Positions 8,329 to 17,047 of a stretch of 64,000 bases of DNA are shown piece after piece; position 1 is the first letter of the stretch; each line of letters begins with the position of its first letter. The notes below the pieces were generated by a model. The model was given only the letters and a program-made list of their open reading frames with translations, did no database searches and had not been told where the DNA came from. Source of the DNA: Cellvibrionaceae bacterium (GTDB lineage Bacteria > Pseudomonadota > Gammaproteobacteria > Pseudomonadales > Cellvibrionaceae); contig JAGKWU010000017.1 of NCBI GenBank assembly GCA_021151695.1, positions 1 through 64,000 on the forward strand, read 5' to 3'. Made by a program: the position numbers and the translations under genes.

Positions 8329-10599
8329 ATGAAGTTTATCGAGCAGCTTTTTAAGTCTGGCAACAGTGATAGCGTGTCAATTAGTGTGAACGAACTCGCC
8401 AACTTACGTGGCCAAGTAAATGCAATTTTCAAATCCCAAGCGGTGATCGAGTTCAATCTTGATGGCACTATTATTACGGCGAATGATAATTTCCTAAATG
8501 TTCTCGGCTACCGTCTTGATGAGGTTCAGGGCAAACACCACAGTATCTTTGTGGAACCATCCCAGCGACAATCCATGGAATATCAAAATTTCTGGAATCG
8601 CCTGAGCCGCGGTGAATTTGATAGTGGCCAATATAAGCGTATTAGTAAAACCGGCCAGGAAGTCTGGATACAGGCCAGTTACAACCCTATTTTTGACAAT
8701 AACAACCACCCCTTCAAAGTGGTGAAATACGCAACCGATATAACCTCCGACAAAAATCGCAATGCAGACTATGCTGGCCAGTTGGCCGCTATTGGAAAAT
8801 CCCAGGCGGTGATTGAGTTTAATCTGGATGGCACCATCATCACCGCCAACGACAATTTTTTGAAAGTCCTGGGTTACAACCTGGATGAGGTGCGTGGTAA
8901 GCACCACAGTTTATTCGTGGATAGCCAACACCAGAACTCGCCTGAATATCGCCAGTTTTGGGAGCGTCTGGCGCGAGGTGAATATGATGCAGGTCAATAC
9001 AAACGCATCGCTAAAGGTGGGCGCGAGGTTTGGATTCAAGCCAGTTACAATCCCATTATGGATGCGAACAATCGCCCCTTTAAAGTGGTGAAATATGCAA
9101 CGGATATCACCGCAGAAAAAATTCGCAATGCCGATTATTCGGGGCAGCTGGCGGCCATCAGTAAGTCGCAAGCTGTTATCGAGTTCGGGTTGGACGGCAT
9201 TGTTCTGAATGCCAATACTAATTTTTTAAATTTGTTGGGCTACAGTCTCGATGACGTAAAAGGTAAGCATCACAGCATCTTCGTTGATCCCGCCTACCGC
9301 AGCGATCCACAGTACAAATTATTTTGGGATCGTCTTGGGCGCGGCGAGTACGATACGGGGCAATACAAGCGTATTACTCGTAGCGGTGCCGAAGTCTGGA
9401 TTCAAGCCAGCTATAACCCCATCCTGGATGCAAACGGTCGCCCGTTTAAAGTGGTTAAATACGCAACAGATGTTACTGAGCAAGTCAATTCGGCCGCGGC
9501 ATTAAAAGCGGCCGTTGACCAGGTCCAGGAGGTGGTGAAAGCGGCGGTAGATGGCGATCTAACCCGACGTGTTCCTATGGCGGGTAAAACCGGCATGTTG
9601 GAAATTCTGTGCAGCGGCATAAATTCACTGCTCGATACCATGAGCGATATCGTCAGCCAAATTAAAGGTGCTGCGGATGAAATATCTACTGGCGCCAACG
9701 AAATTGCTACGGGTAATAGTGATTTGTCGGCGCGCACTGAACAGCAGGCAGCCAATCTCGAAGAGACTGCCTCCAGCATGGAGGAACTGACTTCTACAGT
9801 AAAATTAAATGCTGACAATGCACGACAAGCGAATCAATTGGCAGAGCGTGCGTCTACTGTGGCCGTAGACGGTGGTGAGTTGATTCAACAAGTTGTCACG
9901 ACTATGACGGCGATCAATGAGTCTTCGCAAAAAATCGCCGACATTATCGGTGTCATTGATGGCATAGCGTTTCAGACCAATATACTTGCACTCAACGCTG
10001 CTGTGGAAGCAGCGCGCGCTGGCGACCAGGGGCGTGGCTTTGCCGTGGTGGCTTCCGAGGTGCGTACGCTGGCGCAGCGCTCCGCCAATGCGGCAAAGGA
10101 TATCAAAGCGCTAATCTCAGATTCAGTGAAAAAAATCGAAAGTGGCAATAATCTTGTGGGGAAATCCGGCGATACCATGAAAGAAATCGTCACCGCCATC
10201 AAACGCGTTAACGACATCATGAGTGAGATAGCCGCTGCCTCGGTTGAACAATCTACCGGCATTGAAGAAATTTCACTGGCGGTGTCGCAAATGGATGAGA
10301 TGACGCAGCAAAATGCGGCGCTGGTGGAAGAGGCGGCTGCAGCGGCAGAGAGCTTGCAATCCCAGGCCACACAGTTGACCCAGCGCGTTTCCATGTTTCT
10401 TATCGATGGCCAACAAACATCGACGAAGGAAGGTCTTGTCACTGAATTTAAATCCCGGGCGCCTGCTAAAACAACACGCAAGCCCGCGACCTTGGCCAAT
10501 ACCGGGGCTGGCGCACGAGCGCCGCGTGCGGCCACAGCCAAAACCGGACGTAAATTATCGCCGCCAGTACAGCAAGATGATGAGTGGGAATCCTTTTAA
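8329..10599 (+). CDS. Soluble chemoreceptor with three tandem PAS domains and a CheR-binding pentapeptide
   Basis: A 756-residue cytoplasmic receptor with no membrane segment. Three near-identical PAS modules begin at residues 35, 157 and 279, an exact period of 122 residues (366 bp), each with SQAVIEF at the start and VVKYATD(I/V)T at the end. A short HAMP-like segment (about 400-450) and a long methyl-accepting signalling domain follow, with hairpin tip FQTNILALNAAVEAARAGDQ. The last residues are DEWESF behind an Ala/Thr/Pro/Lys-rich linker, matching the xWxxF tether recognised by pentapeptide-dependent CheR. It occupies the place of aer2/mcpB in the Pseudomonas Che2 cluster. A PAS cofactor such as haem or FAD is possible, but no ligand residue was identified. 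Confidence 0.93.
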   Translation: MKFIEQLFKSGNSDSVSISVNELANLRGQVNAIFKSQAVIEFNLDGTIITANDNFLNVLGYRLDEVQGKHHSIFVEPSQRQSMEYQNFWNRLSRGEFDSGQYKRISKTGQEVWIQASYNPIFDNNNHPFKVVKYATDITSDKNRNADYAGQLAAIGKSQAVIEFNLDGTIITANDNFLKVLGYNLDEVRGKHHSLFVDSQHQNSPEYRQFWERLARGEYDAGQYKRIAKGGREVWIQASYNPIMDANNRPFKVVKYATDITAEKIRNADYSGQLAAISKSQAVIEFGLDGIVLNANTNFLNLLGYSLDDVKGKHHSIFVDPAYRSDPQYKLFWDRLGRGEYDTGQYKRITRSGAEVWIQASYNPILDANGRPFKVVKYATDVTEQVNSAAALKAAVDQVQEVVKAAVDGDLTRRVPMAGKTGMLEILCSGINSLLDTMSDIVSQIKGAADEISTGANEIATGNSDLSARTEQQAANLEETASSMEELTSTVKLNADNARQANQLAERASTVAVDGGELIQQVVTTMTAINESSQKIADIIGVIDGIAFQTNILALNAAVEAARAGDQGRGFAVVASEVRTLAQRSANAAKDIKALISDSVKKIESGNNLVGKSGDTMKEIVTAIKRVNDIMSEIAAASVEQSTGIEEISLAVSQMDEMTQQNAALVEEAAAAAESLQSQATQLTQRVSMFLIDGQQTSTKEGLVTEFKSRAPAKTTRKPATLANTGAGARAPRAATAKTGRKLSPPVQQDDEWESF

Positions 10600-10630
10600 G
10601 ATCTCAGGCCGTCAAGCAGATTAAAACATT

Positions 10631-11476
10631 ATGGTGACGATGCCCGACGACGAGATGCGGGAGTTTGCCTATAGCCAGGCAGATTTTGAGCGCGTTCGGA
10701 AAATTATTTATCGCAAGGCGGGTATTAATTTGTCCGCTAGTAAAAAGCAATTGGTCTATAGCCGGTTGGCTCGCCGATTGCGCGCACTCAGGATTTCAAA
10801 TTTTCCGGATTACCTGGCTTATCTGGATGATAACGATCAGGAGCAGCAGGAATTCGTCAACGCGCTGACAACAAATTTGACAGCATTTTTTCGGGAGCCA
10901 CACCATTTCGACACCCTTGCGGATTTTGCTCGTAAATGGAGTGCGAGGCCCTCACCGGGACCTATGCGAATTTGGTGTGCTGCTGCTAGTACGGGAGAGG
11001 AACCTTACTCTATTGCAATTACCTTGGCAGAAGTATTTGGCAGTTATGCCCCACCAGTTGAAATCATTGCCTCGGATATAGATAGCAATGTGCTGCGTGA
11101 AGCCAGCGCAGGCATCTATAGTTTATCGCGGTTGGAATCTGTGAGTCTTGAGCGAAAAAAAGAATTTTTCCAGCGAGGCAAAGGCGCTAATGCTGGTCGC
11201 GCACGAGTGGTGCCAGCGTTAAAACATTGCATTGAGTTTCGACAGCTTAATTTGCTTGATCCACATTGGAATATTAAGCCTGGACTGGATGTTATTTTTT
11301 GTCGCAACGTGATGATTTATTTTGATAAGGAAACCCAGGTGAAGCTGTTGGAGCGGATGGTGGGTTTACTCGTGCCAGATGGACTTTATATCGCGGGCCA
11401 CTCAGAGAGTTTTAATCAAGCTTCGCATCTCGTGAAGCTGGTCGCCAAAACAACTTACATACCTGTAATCCGATAG
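10631..11476 (+). CDS. cheR: Chemoreceptor glutamate methyltransferase CheR
   Basis: Methylates receptor glutamates using S-adenosylmethionine. At 281 residues it has an N-terminal all-helical domain and a Rossmann domain with WCAAASTGEEPYSIA (SAM site) near residue 115 and FCRNVMIYFD near 225. The two receptors flanking cheR-cheD-cheB both end in a pentapeptide tether, so this CheR is probably of the tether-dependent class (inference). The start could also be the ATG 9 bases downstream. Its stop codon lies within the first unit of an 18-bp tandem repeat. Confidence 0.95.
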   Translation: MVTMPDDEMREFAYSQADFERVRKIIYRKAGINLSASKKQLVYSRLARRLRALRISNFPDYLAYLDDNDQEQQEFVNALTTNLTAFFREPHHFDTLADFARKWSARPSPGPMRIWCAAASTGEEPYSIAITLAEVFGSYAPPVEIIASDIDSNVLREASAGIYSLSRLESVSLERKKEFFQRGKGANAGRARVVPALKHCIEFRQLNLLDPHWNIKPGLDVIFCRNVMIYFDKETQVKLLERMVGLLVPDGLYIAGHSESFNQASHLVKLVAKTTYIPVIR

Positions 11477-11524
11477 TTGTTTCAGACCCGATAGTTGTTT
11501 CAGGCCCGATGGTTGTTGCAGGAT
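11471..11524. repeat. Three 18-bp tandem units across the cheR-cheD junction
   Basis: Units at 11471-11488, 11489-11506 and 11507-11524. Units 1 and 2 differ at one base; unit 3 differs at a few. The first unit carries the cheR stop TAG. In the third unit the corresponding ATA is ATG, creating a spurious-looking upstream start for cheD. Confidence 0.85.
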
Positions 11525-11529
11525 TGCCG

Positions 11530-12138
11530 ATGAATTTTGACACCAACGAACACTTGTCACCCAATATGTATTACGACCGCCACTTTGATAAGGAGGCGGT
11601 TAAAATTTTGCCTGGTGAATACTATGTGACTACCGCAGACAAGCTTATCGTCACAGTGCTTGGTTCTTGTGTGGCTGTATGTCTGCGCGATAAGTCTAAT
11701 CACTACGGTGGCATGAATCATTTCTTATTGCCTAATGACGGCAATAACGAATCGGGCCTGCTAACAGAATCGGCGCGCTACGGCGTTTACGCCATGGAAA
11801 TATTAATCAATCATCTGCTCAAGCTGGGAGCACAGCGCAATCGGCTCGAAGCCAAGGTATTTGGCGGTGGCAATGTGATGCGAGGTTTGACGCTGAATAA
11901 TGTGGGGCAGCGAAATGCTGAATTTGTGTTGGATTATCTGTACAACGAAAATATTCCAATTCTGGCCCAGGACCTGCTCGACGAATATCCACGTAAAGTT
12001 TACTTCTTTCCCGAGACCGGCAAAGTGATGGTTAAAAAACTGAAATCAGTACACAACACCACCATCATTGATCGCGAAAGCGAATACCGTATGCGCGTGA
12101 AATATACGCCAAAAAGTGGCGAGGTGGATTTGTTCTAG
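11530..12138 (+). CDS. cheD: Chemoreceptor glutamine deamidase CheD
   Basis: A 202-residue CheD that deamidates receptor glutamines and can modulate adaptation. The catalytic cysteine is in VLGSCVAVCL and the histidine in GGMNHFLLP, followed by the family signature AKVFGGGNVM. The ATG at 11530 (MNFDTNEH) is preferred because an in-frame ATG at 11509 falls inside a tandem repeat; the extra 7 residues would be MVVAGLP. The C-terminus SGEVDLF mirrors the end of the membrane receptor at 1829-2977. It lies between cheR and cheB as in the Pseudomonas Che2 cluster. Confidence 0.93.
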   Translation: MNFDTNEHLSPNMYYDRHFDKEAVKILPGEYYVTTADKLIVTVLGSCVAVCLRDKSNHYGGMNHFLLPNDGNNESGLLTESARYGVYAMEILINHLLKLGAQRNRLEAKVFGGGNVMRGLTLNNVGQRNAEFVLDYLYNENIPILAQDLLDEYPRKVYFFPETGKVMVKKLKSVHNTTIIDRESEYRMRVKYTPKSGEVDLF

Positions 12139-12172
12139 GCTGGCTTGTTAATACGCTTACTGGGAGCCAAAG

Positions 12173-13237
12173 GTGACTGTAAAAGTGCTCGTTGTCGATG
12201 ATTCTGCTTTGGTGCGCAGTCTCCTTTCGGAAATTATTCGCTCAGATCCGGGCCTGCAATTAGTCGGTGCGGCTCCAGATGCCTATGTGGCGCGCGATAT
12301 GGTAAAACAATTCTCTCCCGATGTTATTACACTGGATATAGAAATGCCGCGCATGGATGGCTTGTCATTTTTAGAAAAATTAATGGCGGCGCGACCTACA
12401 CCGGTACTTATGATTTCCACGTTGACAGAAGCAGGTGCAGAAGCAACCTTGCAGGCATTGGAATTGGGCGCGGTAGATTTTATTCCCAAGCCAAAACTCA
12501 GTATTGCAGCGGGCATCCAGGCTTATCGTGAATTAATTCTTGAAAAACTCCATGAAGTGGCGCGTGTGCGGGTAACGAGTGCACGCAAAAAAACAAACGC
12601 ATCTGTAGCCTCGGGCGAAAAGCTGGCGCCGCGTCGACTGACAGGCACAGAAAAAATTATTGCCATTGGCGCGTCTACCGGCGGTACTGAGGCAATTAAA
12701 GATGTCCTTATGCAATTGCCCGCTAATGTGCCCGGCATAGTCATTACCCAGCATATGCCGCCGGGATTTACGCGCAGTTTTGCCCAGCGGCTTGATCGAC
12801 TCACACGATTGCATGTTGTAGAAGCTGCTGGTGGTGAACGTATTTTGCCGGGGCATGCATATCTTGCACCGGGTAATTTCCATTTGCTGGTCGAACGTTC
12901 CGGTGCAGATTATGTTGTAAAGCTTTCTGATGGTGAGCAAGTGCATCGCCACAGGCCTGCGGTGGATGTAATGATGAAGTCTGTTGCCCAGGCGGGTGGA
13001 AAAAACGTATTGGGTATATTGCTTACCGGTATGGGGAAAGATGGCGCACAGGGCATGGCAGATATACGTGCGCAAGGTGGTTACACCTTTGCGCAGGATG
13101 AAGCCAGTTGTGTGGTTTATGGTATGCCGCGCGAGGCGGTCGCGATGGGCGCAGTCGATGCGATAGTATCGTTAGATGACATGGGAACAGCTCTGCTGGA
13201 AAAATTAAAAGGCATGGGGGCGAGTAATCGCCTTTAA
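12173..13237 (+). CDS. cheB: Chemotaxis methylesterase/response regulator CheB
   Basis: A 354-residue protein with an N-terminal receiver (phospho-acceptor in VITLDIEMPRMDG) and a C-terminal methylesterase domain. The catalytic serine lies in IGASTGGTEA near residue 168, the histidine in ITQHMPPGF and the aspartate in LTGMGKDGAQG. The start is a GTG at 12173 with GGGAG upstream. It removes methyl groups added by CheR and deamidates receptors when phosphorylated by CheA. Confidence 0.96.
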   Translation: MTVKVLVVDDSALVRSLLSEIIRSDPGLQLVGAAPDAYVARDMVKQFSPDVITLDIEMPRMDGLSFLEKLMAARPTPVLMISTLTEAGAEATLQALELGAVDFIPKPKLSIAAGIQAYRELILEKLHEVARVRVTSARKKTNASVASGEKLAPRRLTGTEKIIAIGASTGGTEAIKDVLMQLPANVPGIVITQHMPPGFTRSFAQRLDRLTRLHVVEAAGGERILPGHAYLAPGNFHLLVERSGADYVVKLSDGEQVHRHRPAVDVMMKSVAQAGGKNVLGILLTGMGKDGAQGMADIRAQGGYTFAQDEASCVVYGMPREAVAMGAVDAIVSLDDMGTALLEKLKGMGASNRL

Positions 13238-13286
13238 CATTAGCTACGAGTTCATTTGGTTTGTATTTTGAAAGGGAGTGGTCGCA

Positions 13287-15962
13287 ATGAGCTTTAAACA
13301 AAAATTATATTTGTTAGCCTTGGCGGGGCTGGTGTCTGCTGTGGCATTGGGAATAATAGGTGTCACCAGTGTGCATCAGGTGATAGCTACTAATAACACA
13401 CAGGAACAACTTTCCAGCATAAGGCATCATCAGATGTTGACTGATATGATGCACGATGCTGTTCGCGGCGATGTACTTAGATTGCAATTGGCCAGCAAAA
13501 ATAATGATAAAAAAGAAGTTGCCCTGGCTCAGGAGGCGCTCCGCCAGCATGCAGATGAGCTGCGCACCAATTTGAATGAAAGTGAAAAGCTCGGTGCAAA
13601 AATCAATATTAAATCTGAAAATATTAAACCGGCTGTTGAGCAATATTTGACGCAGGCATTAAATTTGAACACTCAGGCGCTGACTGACGCCAACCGAGTA
13701 GGTGAGCTGATGCCACAATTCAACCAGAGTTTTGAATCTCTGGAGGTGGCTTTGGCTCGTTCCAGCGACAATATCACCTCGGTGATGGAAACCACCAACA
13801 CAGATTTACGCCGAATAGAAGCCAGTGTCCGTAATCGAATCCTATTTGCGGGGATTGTCTTTGCCATCGGATTTGGTGCTCTCGCCTGGTGGATCATACG
13901 TAGCGTAATGGATCTATTAGGCACCGAGCCGGAAAATGCGCAATCCATAACGGAGCGGATTGCCCGCGGCGACCTACAGTTTAGTCTTCCGTCTGCAGCA
14001 CCCACGACTTTGCTCGGCTCACTTTCCAATATGTTGAGGTCATTGCGCGACGCGCAATCTGCTGCGATAGAAAACCAGCGGATCAAACAAGCGCTCAATG
14101 CTACTTCCAGTTGTGTGATGTTGGCCGATAACCAGCGAAATATTATCTATATGAATACCGCAGTTGAAAAAATGCTGCGTGGTGTTGAATCCGAATTGCG
14201 CAAAGCCTTACCTCACTTTGCCGTAGATAAGGTGCTCGGTAGCAATATAGATATATTCCATCGCAATCCCTCGCACCAGAGCAATTTGCTGAGTAATTTG
14301 CGCTCCACTTATGTGAGCAATATCCAGGTGGCTGGGCTTAGCTTCCGTTTGTTGGCCAATCCCATTTTTAGTGAGAGCGGCGAGCGTATGGGGTCTGTGG
14401 TGGAATGGCAGGAGCGGACCAAGGAAGTTGCCGCCGAGCATGAGTTGAGTCGTATCCTCGGTGCTTTGGAGACCACCACAACGAATGTGATGATCGCGGA
14501 TACGGATCGTAAAATTATTTACATGAACAAATCCGTTGAAACCATGTTGCGTCATGCTGAATCTGATATTCGCAGTGTGCTCCCACAATTTGCGGTGGAT
14601 CGGGTGCTGGGCAGTAATATGGATATCTTCCATAAAAATCCGGCGCACCAGATGCGTTTGCTCGAATCTTTGCAGAGCAGCTACACCTCTAACATTGTGG
14701 TTGGGCGCCGTCATTTCCGTTTGGTCGCCAACCCTATTTTTTCGAAAGACGGCACGCGTCTCGGTTCAGTGGTTGAATGGCTGGATCGCACCCAGGAAGT
14801 GTCTGTAGAAGCAGAAGTGAATAAAGTGGTGGAAGCCGCCACTGCGGGCAACTTTACCGAGCGAATTGCTGTTGATAACAAATCGGGATTCTTCCTGAAA
14901 TTAGCCGAGGGCCTCAATCAGCTGACCGCTACGGCACACGCAGGATTGAATGATGTAAATCGGGTGTTGGGTGCCTTATCCAAAGGTGATCTAACCGAAA
15001 AAATCGAAGGCGATTATCGCGGTACTTTTGGTGAGCTTAAAGATTACAGCAACGGCACTACCAGTAATCTCACGGAAATGCTCGGAGAAATTCGTAACGC
15101 CGCCGATATTATTTATACCGCCGCCAGTGAAATTGCGCAGGGCAATTCGGATTTATCGGCGCGCACCGAACAGCAGGCTGCCAATCTGGAGGAGACAGCT
15201 TCGAGTATGGAGGAGTTGACCTCCACCGTGAAGCTGAACGCGGACAATGCCCGCCAGGCTAATGTGTTGGCTGAACAGGCAGCAACAGTCGCAACCGAAG
15301 GTGGAGACTTGATTGAACAAGTTGTAGATACCATGACGGCTATAAACGAATCTTCACAGAAAATTGCTGACATTATTGGCGTGATTGATGGTATAGCCTT
15401 CCAAACTAATATCCTGGCGCTCAATGCGGCGGTTGAAGCTGCCCGCGCCGGTGATCAGGGCCGCGGCTTTGCAGTGGTTGCCTCAGAGGTGCGCACACTT
15501 GCCCAGCGATCTGCCAATGCCGCAAAAGATATCAAGGGTTTGATTTCGGACTCCGTGAGGAAGATAGAAAACGGCAATCAATTGGTCGGCCAATCTGGCG
15601 ATACCATGAAAGAGATAGTGACCTCCATCAAGCGCGTAAAAGATATTATGGCGGAAATTGCTGCTGCCTCTGTTGAGCAGTCAACAGGTATAGAGGAAGT
15701 TGCTACTGCTGTTAGTCAAATGGATGAGATGACCCAACAAAATGCCGCGCTTGTTGAACAGGCCGCGGCCGCGGCCGAGAGTTTGCAATCGCAATCTGAA
15801 CAGCTGACGCAACGAGTAGCACGCTTCCGTTTGGCGGGTGATGCTATGAAAAGTCGCAGTGTCGCACCCAAAGCACTTGCAAAATCTGTGGTGAGTCCAA
15901 CAGTGAAGAAATTGCCACCCAAAGCACCCACTTCGCAGGAGGATGATTGGGAATCTTTTTAA
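13287..15962 (+). CDS. Membrane chemoreceptor with two PAS domains and a CheR-binding pentapeptide
   Basis: An 891-residue transmembrane receptor closing the operon. A first membrane helix (about 4-25) is followed by a periplasmic four-helix-bundle-type domain to about 180, a second helix (about 184-204) and HAMP. Two related PAS modules (about 265-375 and 385-500) each contain an FxLxANPIF and SVVEW pattern. Further HAMP-like segments lead to a signalling domain almost identical to that of the PAS3 receptor upstream. The C-terminus DDWESF is again an xWxxF tether. The ATG at 13287 has AAAGGGAG upstream and is chosen over a GTG nine bases earlier. Confidence 0.93.
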   Translation: MSFKQKLYLLALAGLVSAVALGIIGVTSVHQVIATNNTQEQLSSIRHHQMLTDMMHDAVRGDVLRLQLASKNNDKKEVALAQEALRQHADELRTNLNESEKLGAKINIKSENIKPAVEQYLTQALNLNTQALTDANRVGELMPQFNQSFESLEVALARSSDNITSVMETTNTDLRRIEASVRNRILFAGIVFAIGFGALAWWIIRSVMDLLGTEPENAQSITERIARGDLQFSLPSAAPTTLLGSLSNMLRSLRDAQSAAIENQRIKQALNATSSCVMLADNQRNIIYMNTAVEKMLRGVESELRKALPHFAVDKVLGSNIDIFHRNPSHQSNLLSNLRSTYVSNIQVAGLSFRLLANPIFSESGERMGSVVEWQERTKEVAAEHELSRILGALETTTTNVMIADTDRKIIYMNKSVETMLRHAESDIRSVLPQFAVDRVLGSNMDIFHKNPAHQMRLLESLQSSYTSNIVVGRRHFRLVANPIFSKDGTRLGSVVEWLDRTQEVSVEAEVNKVVEAATAGNFTERIAVDNKSGFFLKLAEGLNQLTATAHAGLNDVNRVLGALSKGDLTEKIEGDYRGTFGELKDYSNGTTSNLTEMLGEIRNAADIIYTAASEIAQGNSDLSARTEQQAANLEETASSMEELTSTVKLNADNARQANVLAEQAATVATEGGDLIEQVVDTMTAINESSQKIADIIGVIDGIAFQTNILALNAAVEAARAGDQGRGFAVVASEVRTLAQRSANAAKDIKGLISDSVRKIENGNQLVGQSGDTMKEIVTSIKRVKDIMAEIAAASVEQSTGIEEVATAVSQMDEMTQQNAALVEQAAAAAESLQSQSEQLTQRVARFRLAGDAMKSRSVAPKALAKSVVSPTVKKLPPKAPTSQEDDWESF

Positions 15963-16017
15963 ATTGAAAGGTTGTTCCGGTAACAGTATTTAGTGAGCGT
16001 TAACAATCGTATCGTAC

Positions 16018-16044
16018 CGCGGGGAAAGCAATGCTTTCTCCGCG
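16018..16044. terminator. Hairpin closing the chemosensory operon
   Basis: A 12-bp stem with one G-U pair and a 3-base loop, followed by TCATTTAAA. It lies between the last receptor gene and the convergent membrane-protein gene. The T-run is poor, so termination efficiency is uncertain. Confidence 0.6.
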
Positions 16045-16103
16045 TCATTTAAATGAAAGAAGTTTTTCCGCCGTTCACTACTTAATTGGCCGCTAGCAAA
16101 TAT

Positions 16104-16832
16104 TTAAGCGTTGGACATTAATCTATTTCTTCCAAATATTAAAAATGCTACAAAAATGATGCCGGTTATGCAGGTGCTTAATGGAAGACCAAAGACATGA
16201 TTTGCATAATAATCACCGCCTGATGTTCCCGCCGAGCGAATCATTACTACAATAAACCAAAAGTAAAATAAATTAGTTAGCTTGCCATTGCGACCCAATA
16301 TAAATGTTATTGCAAGCGCGCCACCAAGAACAAAGGTTGCGTATAGATTGCCCAACTTTAATGGATAGGAAAAATAATCACCGATGACTGTTCCTAAAGT
16401 GCCGGCCAGTAACATTGAAACCCAATAGAATCCATTCGTTTGCAGGATTCCTGCTGAACTGTTATTGGAAAAAGTGGCACTGTCTTTTTGCCAAAACTTC
16501 CATATGAATAACAGGCTGAATAAAACAACAAATAAGCAGGGAATTGAAATTAAGAAGCTGATATGTAAATCATGAAAAATATCACCAATATTGGTAGCCG
16601 AAGTTCGTGCAACAATGATGGCTGCCCAGTAATAGAAGTGATGTTGAGTTTTATCAAAACGCTCTCCAATTAAAATTACAGCGAACAATACAAATAATAG
16701 AGGCAAGCCATTAACATGACCCAAACCAAGGCCGTCAGAAAGATAATCCCCTGTATTCGCACCAAATATACTAGCCAGAATAAGCGCAATCCAATAATGG
16801 GCGGTTACTGTAGGGACATGTTGATTTTGCAT
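16104..16832 (-). CDS. Predicted membrane protein of the COG4705 type with four internal repeats
   Basis: A 242-residue protein that is almost entirely hydrophobic, with about eight membrane helices. The sequence divides into four repeats, each opening with a short G/A-rich stretch ending in GD and an aromatic or aliphatic residue (NTGDY, NIGDI, VIGDY, SGGDY), followed by two helices. This matches the uncharacterised COG4705 'membrane-anchored protein' family; its function is not known. The gene is visibly richer in A and T than its neighbours. It stands alone on the minus strand with convergent neighbours on its 3' side. Transport or ion binding through the repeated Gly-Asp sites is speculation. 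Confidence 0.75.
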   Translation of the reverse strand: MQNQHVPTVTAHYWIALILASIFGANTGDYLSDGLGLGHVNGLPLLFVLFAVILIGERFDKTQHHFYYWAAIIVARTSATNIGDIFHDLHISFLISIPCLFVVLFSLLFIWKFWQKDSATFSNNSSAGILQTNGFYWVSMLLAGTLGTVIGDYFSYPLKLGNLYATFVLGGALAITFILGRNGKLTNLFYFWFIVVMIRSAGTSGGDYYANHVFGLPLSTCITGIIFVAFLIFGRNRLMSNA

Positions 16833-16980
16833 GTTATTTTCCGGGATTGGTAATAGGCGTGGAGGTTATTATCTAATTTTATTGGTTAAGAAGTGCTGAA
16901 AAAAGATGCAAATATTTAGGAAGTTTGGGCGCAAGACATTAAGTTGGTTTTATTTAACCAGGTAGGTTTCGCCCCAGTAT

Positions 16981-17016
16981 AAAAAATAATGGCACCTGAT
17001 GAGTGCCGTTATTTTT
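16981..17016. terminator. Bidirectional terminator downstream of the diguanylate cyclase gene
   Basis: GGCAC pairs with GTGCC around a 7-base loop, with A/T-rich runs on both sides. On the minus strand it follows the stop of the response-regulator gene by about 30 bases. Confidence 0.7.
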
Positions 17017-17047
17017 AGGTGAGATTGAGGAAGGGATAGTTATTTTG

